Under the pieces are notes generated by a model. It made no database searches and was not told where the DNA came from. It saw only the letters and a list, made by a program, of their open reading frames with translations. From Bryum argenteum (taxonomy: Eukaryota; Streptophyta; Bryopsida; Bryales; Bryaceae), in assembly GCA_037043015.1 (NCBI GenBank), contig CM073329.1, positions 9,626,648-9,690,647 of the forward strand: a stretch of DNA of 64,000 nucleotides, given 5' to 3'. A program made the position numbers and the translations under genes. Shown piece by piece: positions 21,800 through 34,148 of this stretch. Within the stretch, counting starts at the first letter, position 1. Each line of letters opens with the position of its first letter.

Positions 21800-24652
21800 T
21801 TAGTGATTGTTCCATGTGTGGTACAAGGACCGGTAATCTACCCCTCCCTTGCATTTAAGAGCCAATCCGTACATTTGTGTCACTAACTTATAGTTGTTGG
21901 CCTTAGATGAATTACTACTACTTGCAATATTTTGTTGTGACTTCGCAGCGTGACACATGTCACAGAGAAGGTCCTCTAACCTACAAATGAACTCTTCACA
22001 CATAGGGTTTTCAATGAACCTCACCTTAAGGCATCCTTCTAGTAGTGCTTCTAGAGCTTTATCCAACCCCTGCACAATTTCATGCTAAAAATCTCAAGGT
22101 GGACTTGTAATGAGAATCAAGGTTGTGCAACATCCAAACTTCCTCTTGTGTACATATTGGAGCTGATAATTATTGTATATTTGCAATACAATGTTCAACT
22201 ATCGTATTGCAATTCTGAAGTGTCTTCTGTATCTAGCAATTCTGAAGTGTCTTCTGTATCTAGCATGTGGCTGTTACTCATTAAGAGACCATACTCAAAT
22301 GTTTTTCCTAGAGTGTAATAAATGCATTGATTGAATCTTATAAAGGATCATTCCTAAGTCATTTTAATCCACTCGGCTTTAGTGGTCACTCAAATTCTTC
22401 ACTTAGATCTTTGTTAATGTGATATAAATTCCAAGCCCATGTATATACTAACAATTCTAAATATTGCTATACAATCATGATTTGACCTTTATGATAACAT
22501 TCTAAGGAAGACCCTATCACTCAACAATTTCTAAATTCTTGACATCGTAACAATGAAATACACGCTACCCTACTCACATTTGGATATATATCCCCTGAAA
22601 TAAGGTTAAGGTGAGCATATTTCATTGCATTGGAATCGCCTCAGAAACGAAAGACTAACTTAACACATCTGAACACATCTGAACACATCTGAACGACAAG
22701 ATGTTCATTGGGATACAAGCTTTGCTTACGTTTCTGAAAAAAATGGAGTTAAGTGTGCTTACCTTGTTCACCTCAGTTTCAAGTCGCAAGGCCAAGTACA
22801 ACTGGGAATGTTCCATACGAATTCTCAGAAACATATCATAATCACGAGTTTGACGGTCAATGTAGTACTTCGACGCTGTCTCCCACACATCAAATAGCCT
22901 TCTCTCCAGCTCATTAACTTCACTCTTGTCAGAGTCAAACACCAGTCTGTCTCGTAATACACAACCCAGTTGGAACTGAGCATAAGCAACTTCCTTTTTA
23001 CGATCCAACTTAGTGTACAAATATATGGCCTTACGGAACGCCCCCTCGGTCGAATCCTGTCCTCGACTCCTCTTTGGCTTCTTTGGCTTCTCTGGCTTCT
23101 GGTGGTTGTCGTAACAGAACTTGTCCTCTCTTCTGCGTAATATTGCCTGCTTCAAAATCTTCTGTGCCTCTTCTGCGTCATCACTCTCGACTGATTGAAA
23201 CATCTTCCTGTCTCGTTTTATACAATCCAGTTGGAATCGAGCATGAACAGCTTCCCTTTTCCGATCCAACTTGATGTACAAATTTATCGCCTCATGGAGC
23301 GCCTCTTCGGCCAAGATCTGATCTTCCCTGTTTGGGTCCTCCTGTTTGACATCTCTTGTGAGAAACATCCCCAGCTTCAAATACGTGTGTGCCTCTTCTG
23401 TGTCGACTTCATCGTGCTGTCCATCTCCCCATTTCTTTAGCTTCTCCTTGGCTTTACTGCATAGATCCAACGCCTCTTGGTACTTAACCCGTGCTTCCTC
23501 CATGATTTTTGTACGCCCCTCAGGACCCTGCTGCGTTTCGCGAAATTCGGCGACTTTCCTGCGGTACTCAATGCGGCTGCATAATGCGAACTTGAAGTTG
23601 GGCAGATCTTTTCCTTTACGAAGTGCCCTGATGGCTTTCCTGAAGAATTTATCCGCTTCGTGCTTTGCATGCCAGCCTAACTCCGCAAGCCGTCGACCGC
23701 ACTCGTGACAAGCAAACCCCTTTTTTCGATACACGATTTTCCGAAACCTTGAGTCCTCATTTTCTGAGTCCTCAGTTTCTGAATCCTTATTTTCTGAGTC
23801 CTCAGTTTCTGAATCCTCATTTTCTGAGTCCTCATTTTTCATGTGACTGTGCTTTAAGATTAATTCCAACGAAGTTTCTTCTGATCTCCATGATAATGCG
23901 TTAGAGTAGCACTCTATAGCAGCTAAGATATTCATCTCCCATTTCTTCTTCTCTAAAATCCTTGGCAGGGGATGCCGTAAGAAATATTGAGGAGGGATTA
24001 ATGAGAGGCACCCGCAACTCCTCACCACACGACATACCTCCTCAACTTCTTGCGACATCTTAATTTCCACTCCCTCTTGATGTGGGATGACATCGGAGTC
24101 ACCGAAAGTGCGCTGCGCTTCGAAGTACGCGTCGCCCGCGAGAACCCACGCTTGTTTCTGGACCCTGACATTGGGCAAGAAAGCCTTTTTTGGTGGAGTA
24201 AGCCGGCTCATCTGCCAGGCGAATTTCGCTGCTTTGGGGTCTCGGAGATCAACAAGTTTCCGTAACTTCTCCTCGATGTAGAGACACTCAAGGGTCTCAT
24301 CCTGCGTCAGGCAGGCGCAATCCACAGCTTCAAGGGCACGGTTGAACTGACCATCTTCTATGTACGCTCGGCCGAGACGAAGATACGACTCGCTCAATAA
24401 TCCCAGCAGCCAGTCAACACACTTGCAGCCTTCAACTTGCAGTTTCTCTATCATTTCGGATGCCCCTTCGATTTCCCCGGAGAAATAAGAGGCCATGTGA
24501 AGCTGAAACCCATAAGCGGCCTCTTGCCGCTGACTTTCCCATCGTATCGACTTGATGAATTGCAAGCGGTGGTGCACTTCGTCTAGTCGTGCTGACACTG
24601 AATCTTCATGTGCCTGCACTACTCGTGGCACTGGCTCCGAGCGTGCTCCCAT
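21800..24652 (-). CDS. Truncated EDRF1-like TPR protein (partial tandem duplicate)
   Basis: Two exons on the minus strand, 24652-22763 (630 codons) and 22069-21800 (89 codons plus stop), joined in phase 0 at GT-AG sites, for 719 aa. Both exons align with the last two exons of the EDRF1 gene at 28231-34148: VPRVVQAHEDSVSARLDEVH against VPHVVQALADPVSARLAAVH, and KANNYKLVTQMYGLALK against KANDVALLKQMYGCALK. The acceptor context (GCAG followed by GGGT) is the same in both. It lacks the whole N-terminal half of EDRF1. An in-frame TGA 33 bases upstream of the Met marks where the homologous exon breaks, so it is either a short neogene starting at MGARSEP or a pseudogene. Distinctive features are an acidic repeat of EDSENEDSETEDS units (about residues 271-298) and a doubled TPR-like segment. 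Keeping 719 codons open despite extensive protein divergence argues for selection. Confidence 0.65.
22209..22262. repeat. 27-bp perfect tandem duplication
   Basis: A 27-base unit starting GCAATTCTGAAGTGTC occurs twice in a row at 22209 and 22236. It lies within the intron of the EDRF1-like paralogue. Confidence 0.85.
23757..23838. repeat. In-frame 30-bp repeat coding acidic residues
   Basis: The unit TTTCTGAGTCCTCAGTTTCT and a variant alternate through this stretch, coding EDSENEDSETEDS-type residues on the minus strand. It is absent from the EDRF1 parent, so it arose after the duplication. Confidence 0.8.
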
Positions 24653-25350
24653 GAGAACGATATGAACGATCGTATCCTCAAGACCTCAACTAAACAGAAG
24701 CTCCAAAGCAGGATCCCGTTCGACTTCTCGTTTGAGCGACTGCAGCATACATCACCCCACTTGCTCGTAACATGCTCATATGAAGCCCACCTCACGAATC
24801 TAATACCTCACTGAATCCAAACATCCCACAAAGTCATCTGGAAACTCGTAATCACCGCACATCTCCTGCACGACACACGCATGTCTGTCAATCACAGCTC
24901 GACGAAGAATACAGCCCGTAACCTTCAAGACATCCACCATCGGCCACTTCACAAAAGAACACTAGAATATACTCCTACACGAGTTACAGTAAAAGCCACC
25001 GGTCACCTGCGTCTCGCTCTTGGTCAATCGATTCCAAAATTCACCGTGAACGAAATCACACTCAACATAGACTTCCAGTTCGAGCGAGTGATGTGTGTCC
25101 GAAGATCGAAGAACTAGGTTTGGTCCAATCTAGCGTCTAGTTCCACAACAATATGCGAAAAGAAAGGTAACCATCAACCAACTGAGAACCATACCGGTGA
25201 ATCTGAGGCAAAGCAACACATACATGTTAGCTGCGTGACGGTTTCAACAAGGTTCATAGTAGTAGGACGAGACCAGGCACCTGGTGATAGATCGAGAAGC
25301 ATGACCATCGGCAAAAAGCCGCGTTGCCTCCAGAGGCTGTCGATCATTCA
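24653..25350 (-). pseudogene. Decayed upstream part of the EDRF1 partial duplicate
   Basis: The sequence tracks EDRF1 from the start of its large exon back through intron DNA and part of two earlier exons. 24700-24780 matches the CYKQLGVMLQPL coding region, but with a frameshift and stop. 24990-25060 matches the parent intron at 31090-31175 (AGTAAAAGCCACCGGTCA against AGTAAAGGCCACCGATCA). 25280-25345 matches the parent exon near 31220-31310. The coding potential is broken by indels and stops. The outer limit of similarity is near 25350. Confidence 0.6.
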
Positions 25351-25879
25351 AGTCAAAGAACTGTGACCCTCCTCCTCAAGCTTCGCCAATTAAACCCCTC
25401 CTGCCAACTGAATCCACATCGTATGTAGCGTTCCGCTCTCAGATGGAAACCAGGATCGGTACTGATCGATCGCTCCTGAGAAGACCCTCCTTAAACAGAA
25501 AGATGATACTGGCTCGAACATTCGGAGCAAAACTACCCCTTTGCAGACATACAGACAAAGGTCGTGAATTGTCTCTCAGAGTGAGTCCCAAGCAATCCTT
25601 CGAACCGCCTGGATCGAGGTACCATTTTTGACGAGGTCCGACAAGCTTGAGTATTTTAATAATGTTATTTCTTGAACCAATCAATATATTAGTCAATGTA
25701 CCAATACATCGGTACTAGAGTTCGGAAAGAAATTTGACTTCGACCGACGATTTATTTCCCATCTTTGATCGGATCTTCGATGGGATATTTCTTGAGACTT
25801 TAATCTAAAACTAGCAATTTGGCTATTACACTCGCTAAAAATGAACCAACTTTTGTATCTTCTAGATCATTGAACATTA
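25351..25879. other. Intergenic, nothing recognised
   Basis: No supported gene or element boundary. Confidence 0.4.
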
Positions 25880-26795
25880 CACTAAAAATTATATTTAGTG
25901 TTGGATAACAAATAGTGTATTTAACTCAACATGTTCACAACACTATTTGTCAAATAGTACACAATTAGTGTACGGGACCACGGACCGTCTCTAAATGTGA
26001 GCTTCTCTTTTCTTCATGTTGAATTCTTCCATCTCCTTCCTTAGAGAGATTTGATTTCAGGCCTATGGCTTTAAGAGCTTCCTTGGCGGAGGTGATTGCG
26101 CCCCTCTTTCACTACCTCCATTATCCCCTGTACTCACTTTATGATTGATTGCAATTCGACTTGCAAAGTATTTATGATTATAAATTGTTGTAAAGAACTC
26201 TTGCTGAACTTATTGAAGGGTTTCTTAGTTGTTGAAACAATTCTTGTTGAACTTATGCTACGGCTTCTCACTTAGAATTGCAAGACGGAGGACATGATTA
26301 ATCGATACTTGAATTCGGAGATGGTTGTACACCTTTTTGGAGGGTTTTATAAAATCTTGAGAGCGTTCTCTCCAATGGAGGTTGTAGATTGGAATTCAAA
26401 GTAAAGTCCTTACATCATGATTGTTCTTCGTAATCGTGGGGAAAGTCGTACATTTGATGAAGGGAGTGTAGAGAAAGATTTTAATGAGTTTTTGGTTGTG
26501 TGAGATTGATATCTGTAGGTGAAGCAGATCTGTGCGCCATGGTGACGAACTTATACTTCGATTAATTTTCAGAGGTCTCATCAAGGATTTGCAAGATAAG
26601 AAGAAAACTAAGAGATCCCTATCAAAATCTAAGTAACACTAAATGTTAGCTTCCTTACTTGTTGTTCCTTTAAAATTATTATTGTTTACAATTGGTGTTG
26701 GAATTGACAATTAGCGTTGCTACAATACTACCCTTGTTGACAATTGGTGTTGTTAATCGTATTTAGTGTGCCAACACTAGATATAATTTTTAGTG
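25880..26795. mobile_element. Inverted-repeat element with CACTA-like ends (916 bp)
   Basis: The left end CACTAAAAATTATATTTAGT and the right end ATATAATTTTTAGTG are inverted partners (about 25 bases, continuing with GTTGG/CCAAC), flanked by TA on both sides. The ends start CACTA, but the 3-bp duplication of CACTA elements is not clean and a TA duplication would suit a mariner-type element. Internal words such as AATTAGTGTA and ATTGGTGTTG recur. No transposase frame. Confidence 0.6.
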
Positions 26796-28230
26796 TAGTG
26801 CAAACGTGCCCAGAGGGTAGGAGATTTTACAAGTCCTACTATAGGCAAAGTCGTGAGTATAATTACAAGTGTATACTTAGTGCAGAGCGTGGTGTAAAAT
26901 GCCACATGCATCAATAAAAGAGGAAACGCCACATGAAGCCCCTAAAACCTCTCAAAAAGTTGGAGAGTATGTCTCTCTTTCCCCACGACAAAACCTTACC
27001 ATGTCTTGTATTCAAGTGGATAGCCCACATTCTAGCTGATTGCTTATCATTCCATCCATGGACAGTGGGATGTATAGGTAGAGAGCATGGGCTATGAAAG
27101 GTGGACCCTATAGGGCCGTGTACTACGAGAACTCTTTTTTCACGACACCAGCGATCAAATTTGGTATATTGCTTTGGTGTAGTGAGCCATGTTTTATACT
27201 AGTGGAACCGACTCAGGGAACCGACTCGAGATTCAACTGATGAAATCTTGTCCAAAATAGACATCTGATGAAGAAGTTAAGGCTCATCAAAGCAATCCAC
27301 GATGTCAACTTTCAATGTACCGCATATAATGTGCTTAAATAAATTTGTCAATCGGCAAACCACTCAATAAAAAACTGCAATAGAAACAACTATTCACTAG
27401 ATAGGATGTAGGCCGGTCCAAAATACTGCATAATACTTCAAGAGAAACAACTATACATTCACTAGGATGTAGACTCGTCCAAAACACTCAATAATACTTC
27501 AATGGAAACAACTATTCAATAGATAGGATGTAGGCCAGTTCAAACCTTCAATAGAAACCACTATTCATTAGATAGGATGTAGGCCATTCCAAAACAAAGA
27601 CGGTTGGTATGCAGTGAACAAATACACAGTCTCTTTGTAAGTTCATTCTGGTATACTTTTGATCGTGCAGGACCTCATTGCTTTTGTGAGTTCACATCTG
27701 CCTCACGGTCTGATTAAGCATCAAAACTGCGACACACCATCACGACTTTTCGAGCAAAACCCTAAAACTCGAAAGGATAGAAAAGCAGGCACCATTCAAC
27801 ATCGCAGAAAACACACTCATAAAGCGTACCAAGAAGCAATCAAAACGCAATAAAATGGTGATCACACTTACCACAAACAATAGGAGGTCCACCCGAAATC
27901 AGGGAAGTGAACAGCCACAATTCCAATACACAACGACAGAGAGAGGGTGAAGGCATACAGATAGATGAGCTACGTACTGTTGAACATCTTACAGCAGCTT
28001 TGTTTATATTGTACAGAATCCCAATGCCATTAATTGTGGGTAAGTAGTAATTAAGATTCCAGATTTTACAGAGCACCACGAGATGATAACATGAGAACCG
28101 ATGACTTCAAGTACAAAAGAAAAGCTTACTGTCATTCTCAGTGGGAGGTACTTGAGGCTGTCTCATTCATGGACATTTTTGACCCTGAAATTCGGAAAGT
28201 GACGATTCCAATGTAAGTTAAGATTCAAAA
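26796..28230. other. Intergenic with a 61-bp minisatellite at 27364-27596
   Basis: Four copies of a unit containing GAAACAACTATTCACTAG and GATAGGATGTAGGCC occur at 27364-27596; the anchor GGATGTAG recurs at 27404, 27465, 27526 and 27575 (spacing 61, 61, 49). Elsewhere no gene is supported; 28080-28230 is the probable 3' untranslated region of EDRF1. Confidence 0.6.
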
Positions 28231-31200
28231 TCACGAGTGCCACATGCTATACAAGATACTGAAGTCATTATCCCCGCCGAGCTTCAAAGCACACCCGTAC
28301 ATCTGCTTCAGCAGAGCAACGTCGTTGGCCTTGGAAGAATTACTACTACTATTCATCTCATTCCGGTGTCGAGATCTACTACTGCTGGTCGGGCCACTGC
28401 TACTGCTACTGGGTTTGGATGCCGATAAAGCTGCCCCAAGCATGGTCTTGAGGAGCCTCTGTAGCTGCAGAGTGAAGGCCGCTAAAATGTCCGCCGACAC
28501 GGTTGAGCCTCCGTTGAACTTCACCGCTCGACATCCTTCTAGCAGATGTACTAGTGCTTGCTCCGACCCCTGCCCACATTCATGCCTCAAAATCTCAGAA
28601 TCCAGGTTTGCTACCATCCAGTGTATACCAAGTGCCATACAAATCCGCCTTCAATCACTGAGCATACTCAACAGAACAGCTACCTTCCTGCGTCTATTCT
28701 TCGTTCCAATTGTTGGTAAGTGCAGATGCTTATATTGACTCTCAAAAATTGAAATACACATGAAAGCAGCAACAGTGTGGGTTCCTGGTTCATATACTCA
28801 TCATCCATAATTGTGCAGGGGGGGGGGGGTAGTGTGAGCCTTACCGCATGGGATGAAGCGGGAGCTACAGCCAAGCACAAAGCGGATCGTTCCATGAGAA
28901 TCTGCAGAAACATGTCGGGATGAGTGTCGGCATGGTAGTACTCCAGCGCTTTCTGCCAGTACCGATCCGCCATGGACGCCAGCCGCTTGGCGCCCTGCAA
29001 CCTGGAGTCTCGTTTCTGAAGACTATTATGTTCATCAGCCTGCACTACAAACAAGCAGCTATCTCGTTGTTGACAGCCCAGTTGGAACTGCGCATACGCA
29101 GCTTCCTGGGCACGAAGGCGACCCAAAGACTCATACAACACCAACGCCTTGGAGATGGCCTCTTTGGCCGAGATCATCGTCCCCTGGGCAGCTTGTTTTC
29201 TATCATAATACTCTCCTGGCACCTCATGCCTGGGGGGCTGCGTGTTCAGGAACTTGTCCTCTCTCGCGAGCAACATCCCCAGCTTCAAATACGTGTGCGC
29301 AAATTGAGTATAGACCTCGTTGCACAGCCCTCGCATGGTGCGCTCCACTGCCAGAAGCTCCTTCCTGGCTTCGCCATAAAACTCCAACGCCTCTTGGTAC
29401 AGGAACCGGGCTTCCCCCACTGTCGTGAGAAACGCAACAGGATTGTTTAGCTCCTCGTAGCTCCCCAGCTGGGATGCGAACACCTCCGCAGCTGCCCTGC
29501 GCCCATGAGCGAGGTTGCAGTACACCAACACGATGTTGGGGATGTCTTTCACTGCCCGAAACGCAACAATGGCTGTCTCGAAAGCTGCCTCTGCTGATTT
29601 CACGTCGCCTTTGGCCAGACGCCGTCTGCCGAGCTCGTTGCAAGCCCACCCCTTCTTCCTGAGCGCGCTCTCATAGTCTCGCAGATGAATGGAGTCCGCG
29701 AACGCGTCCACCGCTGCTGAGTAGCACTCTGAAGCAGCTGAAAGGTTCTTCTCCCAGTCGTTCTCTGCCGACCTTCGCAGGTACGAGAATATCTCCGGGT
29801 GCTTCTCTTCAATGACGACGGCTTCAACAATGGCGGTGGTCTCTGAAGACGAGTGATCACTTTTGTTGGTGCTGCTCTTCTTGGCGTGTTTTTGGCGTGA
29901 GTGACGAGTCGTGGGTGATGAGCTGCTGGCAGAGATTCCACTGCTAGCGCGGTCGCTCTGGCAACTGCAGCTCGTCAAGCTGCAAATCTCACAGCTGCCC
30001 ACTTTCTTCTTCAACCTTTTCACCTCCTTCATGACTTCTTGCGCCATTTTGAGCTCCTCACCAGGCTCTTGATGCTTGATGGCAACATCGGTGTCACCGA
30101 GAGTACGCTGTGCTTCGGCGAACACGTCGCCTACAAGGCCCCAGACTTGACCCCAGAACAGGCCCTTGTGAACCTCCTTTGAAGAATCCTCTTTTAACCG
30201 TGGCGTGGAGCCCCGTGTGAGGCAGGCGAACTCTGCAGCTTTGAGGGCGCGGCTGAACTGGCCATCTTCCTTGTAAGCCTCCCCGAGAGTGAGATACGAC
30301 TCGCCTAGTAGAAGAAGAAGCTTGCGTAGCTTCTCGTCCATTCCGAACCCGACTTCGATGTCCCGGAAGTCGCAAATGGCCACACACTCGGGCTCCCCAC
30401 ACACACACTCTGTGTAGTCGTTGTTGAGCTCGGGGTGCTGCTCGCCAGATGCATGACGCCGATTCTCCCCGACGTCCTGCAGCTGCCGTTGCCATCGTAA
30501 GGATTTGATGGCTTGCGACAGATGGTGCACTGCAGCTAATCGTGCTGAGACTGGATCTGCGAGTGCTTGCACTACGTGTGGCACTGGCTCTGTCACAACG
30601 GATGTTGTTGTAACATTCGCCAGCACGAGCTCAGAGGGTGTGGATTCTGAATCTTCACTCACAACCTCCGGAACGTCCGGGCTTTCTTCCACGTGAATGA
30701 CCGTCGAGTCCTCGATTGAAGGAAGCTCCAAATCTGGCTCTTGTTTGTCTTCTAGTAACAGCGGCTGCAGCATCACCCCCAGTTGCTTGTAACATGCTAG
30801 AATCAGCCTGGCTGCATGCTCGTGCGCAGACGCCCGAATAACCTGCCGAACCCAATCGCGAACTTAGTAATGATTCTGCAAAGTTTGAGAGCTCGTAATG
30901 AATCATCAATAGAGAAAGTACAAACCAGATGTTCTTGCTCGTCCATATACTCCAGGCACTTTCCAAACAGCTTCGCACATTTCATTCTGTCCGCTGGGTC
31001 CTGCAAGTCACGAACATATTAGTTATTTATGAAGTGCAGAAGGATACAGACTGTGACCTTTAAGAATCCCCACCGAAACAGCTCCTACAGAAGTTATAGT
31101 AAAGGCCACCGATCAAGAAAGTCTGGTATATGCATGGCCAATGTCTCACTCTCGGTCAATCATATCCCGAATTCTAAACTGGTGACCTTGCAAAGATATT

Positions 31201-34148
31201 CCACAGAAGAGAGAGGCTATGCACCTGAGATCGAGAGAGTCGATTCGCAAGGCGATACAAAAGCATAGCCAAGGGCAAAGAGTAGTGCCCATTGCCTCTG
31301 TTTCGTGAAGAAGGCAACGTGCCGCACTCACTTTCTTCCTTGTCACCACAAGTGTTTCGCGTTTTCGAGATCACGGACAGATCGAACAACTGCATGAGAT
31401 CCTCTCCGGCGTTCTTGAAAAGCTGCCATTGAAATCAAGAAAAATGTAAATTGCATGCGAGAGGAAAGCCTTGTCATAGATGAAGGACATGATGAATGGC
31501 AAGATTGCGTTACCCAGTAACTGCCAGGGTCTTGTTTGCAATTCTCCTGTAGGAAACGAAGCACAGAGGATGCATTCTGCTGCACTACATGAGGACTGAA
31601 AAAGGCGGAGCCGTCTTCCGAGAGTCCCTTAAGAAGAAAAATGTCGTCTGTTTTCAGAAGCTCGTAGCCTTGGACCACGCCATTGCGGTGGTAACACACC
31701 GCGAGCTCCGGAATGCTCGCCATCACGTTGTCTAGCCACGCATCCAACCACATCAACGGCGTCACCTGCACGAAAAGAGACCATGCAATTAAACACACTT
31801 GCACCAAACTCACGCCCAATTTTACTTCACAGGCCACCTGATTTCTCTCCACAAAAGATATCGACAAACAAATGAGATAAAAGTGAACTCTCGTAGTAGA
31901 CCCCAAACGACCGCTTCCATTCGAAATGAATCTGTCAGAGTATACATGCATCTTAGATGGGTCAAATGCTCACCTGACGGCCGATCTCCATGAGATGTAA
32001 GCTAACAGCGGCGTGCTTCTCATTACTGAAAAGAAGCAAGTCGCTACCCAGGAGCATACGGAGGTTCTGGAACTGCCAAAAGAGAACTCTGAGGAAATTC
32101 TCGGTAGCAGATTGCCGGGGCGGCATGTCAGGGTCTTTAGGAATGAAGTCGGAGTTTTGTTGCTGCTCACGCATGAATTTGGAGCTCTTCTGGAAATCGA
32201 TGCCGCCTTCACAGCCATTGCGGCGACTCACCACTCGCTGCTTCCCCTTCTTGCTACCCCTGGACCGAACATCGTCTTCGCTGCAACAGCTTGTGCTCTC
32301 GGAGAACGAATCCTCCGTCACTTGCCATGGTACTCGCTTCGACGATTTCAAGCTTCCGAATCCTGGTGGCACTGTTCCTGGTGGTTGCCTCCGTGTGCTT
32401 GACTTCGGTGTGCCTTCACTGCTGTCGCACGTCTTCGGAGAGTCTGGTCCCTCATCGTGCACTGAATGCTGGACGAATTTTGAGAATAAGTTCTTCTCCA
32501 TCGCCTTCGCTTGAGTCTTCTTCCTCCTTGCTATCTTCTCTCCTTCTTCTATGTCTGGCCTGCAGTAAGACTCACAATCAGTACGCCAGAGCTTCTCCCC
32601 TATCCAATTCATCCATATAAACGAACGAAATGAAGCAAAGCCGAAAGTTATCACGCGAAAATCTCAGCACCCAGCTCGATGGAGTCTCAGCATTATGAGA
32701 ATGCTACGGATGGTGTTTAAGAGCTTCAGGGTTGAGCAGTGCTGCAAAAAGCCCATGCCAGTGTTCGATGATCACAAACTCTATTAAGGGATGTATTAGT
32801 GGGAAGGTATTGCGTGCTAGAGCCTCTACCTGTTTCACTTCACCCATGAAAGTAACGAAGCACTTCAAGTGAGACGTACTAGAAAATGCCTCGCAAGATG
32901 GTGTTCAAGCTTTGAAATGCAATGTATACTATCAAGTACAGGTGCTGATGAAGGGGTTTAGGGTGCTACAAGAATACACTTGCCAGTGTTTCGAGGAATT
33001 TGTTACTAGGAAAGGGGTCGCGCGCTAAAGCCTCTCTTTCATTCTTTCAAAATAATGTAAGAAATCACTCCAACTAAGAGCTTCTGGAAAAAGCCTCGAA
33101 AGCTGAAAGTCTCAGAATACTGCTCAAGCTGTAGAGGAGCAAGTGCTGATAAAAGGCTTTAGACCTGGGCACTGCTCCGAAGGTTTACATGCCAGTGTTC
33201 TTTAAAGGGATGTAATGATAGGAAGAGATTGCGCGCTAGGGCCTCTACTTCATCTAATCGAAAGAAAATAACGAAGCACTACATGCGAGACCTTGCTAGC
33301 TGAAAATCTCCGCACAACGTTCAAGTTAAGGAATTCTACGAAGAGCGGATGCTGATAAAAGGGTTGAGCAATATTGCAAAACTTGAATGCATGAAGGGGT
33401 GTAAGGTGACCGTACCCAGAATTCAAGATGAGTGTCTGCCCAACACGATGCACAGCAACGGATAAGCGGCTCTTGCTGTAAGGCGTCTTGAAAATCTGCT
33501 TGAGAATGTCCACTGGAGCCACCACGTCAATCTCGTCGCCATAGCCGGTCAGAGCACTGACGGCTAAGCTTTCGCATTTCCTTGCCAGTGGCTGCATCAA
33601 GTAACCTCCTTCCCAAGTGTTGCACAATCCTACAAAACCACAACCACATTCCAATTCAATCATCAAGAGCATCTCGGAGGGTTCGATATGCTCAAATTTT
33701 TGAAGTTTGTGGTGATCGATATGAGCAGGCATAAGCCAAAAAGGGATTCGGAGTGATCACGTACCATTAGAGGAGGTATCATGCGATGAAGCAGCAACGG
33801 GCAACAAATCGTCACAGGAAACGCCATGAGAAGGTGCAGTGTTAAGATCAGTTTCGGTAGGCAGCAATCGATAGCGCGGTGCTCCAGTCCTGAAGCAGCA
33901 CCTCTAAACCTGATGAGTAATTGATTGTTGACAATGGAACGAGAAGAAGAGAGGAGAGATGAGCAATACCTCTGGCTCAAGAGATTGATGGCGGGCACCA
34001 GAGCTGCAGCCTGTGTAGGCGACAGCGGGTTGGAAGCAGGGTTTACAGTAGGCACCGGCAAGCTCCCGCAGATGAATCCCAGCGGCACTGCTGCAGCCTG
34101 TGCACTTTGCACTTGCAGCTGCCCCACACACCCGTCGCGCCGCATCAT
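28231..34148 (-). CDS. EDRF1: Erythroid differentiation-related factor 1 (EDRF1) family protein, full length
   Basis: Nine exons on the minus strand: 34148-33970, 33889-33765, 33629-33416, 32559-31974, 31765-31514, 31422-31225, 31000-30926, 30842-28845 and 28569-28231. All join in frame at GT-AG sites, giving 1321 aa, close to plant EDRF1 length. Recognisable blocks in order are CVGQLQV and FICGSLPVPT (exon 1), GAPRYRLLPTETDLN (exons 1-2), the block with RKCESLAV, YGDEID and DILKQIFKTPYSKSRLSVAV (exon 3), PDIEEGEKIARRKK (exon 4), a hydrophobic PLMWLDAWLDNVMASIPELA segment (exon 5) and ACYKQLGVML opening a long TPR-rich helical region (residues about 544-1209). Ser-rich linkers occur in exons 4, 8 and 9. 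The animal homologue is a nuclear factor affecting erythroid genes; the plant role is not established to my knowledge. Intron 3 is made of tandem repeats, and a 12-G run lies in the last intron. Confidence 0.9.
32690..33405. repeat. Degenerate tandem repeat (about 210-225 bp unit) filling EDRF1 intron 3
   Basis: Anchors recur three times: CATGCCAGTG-like at 32754, 32979 and 33188, and GCGYGCTAGRGCCTCT-like at 32812, 33020 and 33231. A fourth partial unit (GCTGATAAAAGGGTT) runs up to the splice donor side. The array occupies nearly the whole 856-bp intron. Confidence 0.75.

Noticed and set aside
28569-28638. Upstream extension of the last EDRF1 exon reading MALGIHWMVANLDSEILRH
   Set aside because: No acceptor upstream joins in frame to the previous exon donor at 28845, whereas the GGGCAG acceptor at 28570 does, and the paralogue uses the equivalent site. 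The extension is more likely intron.
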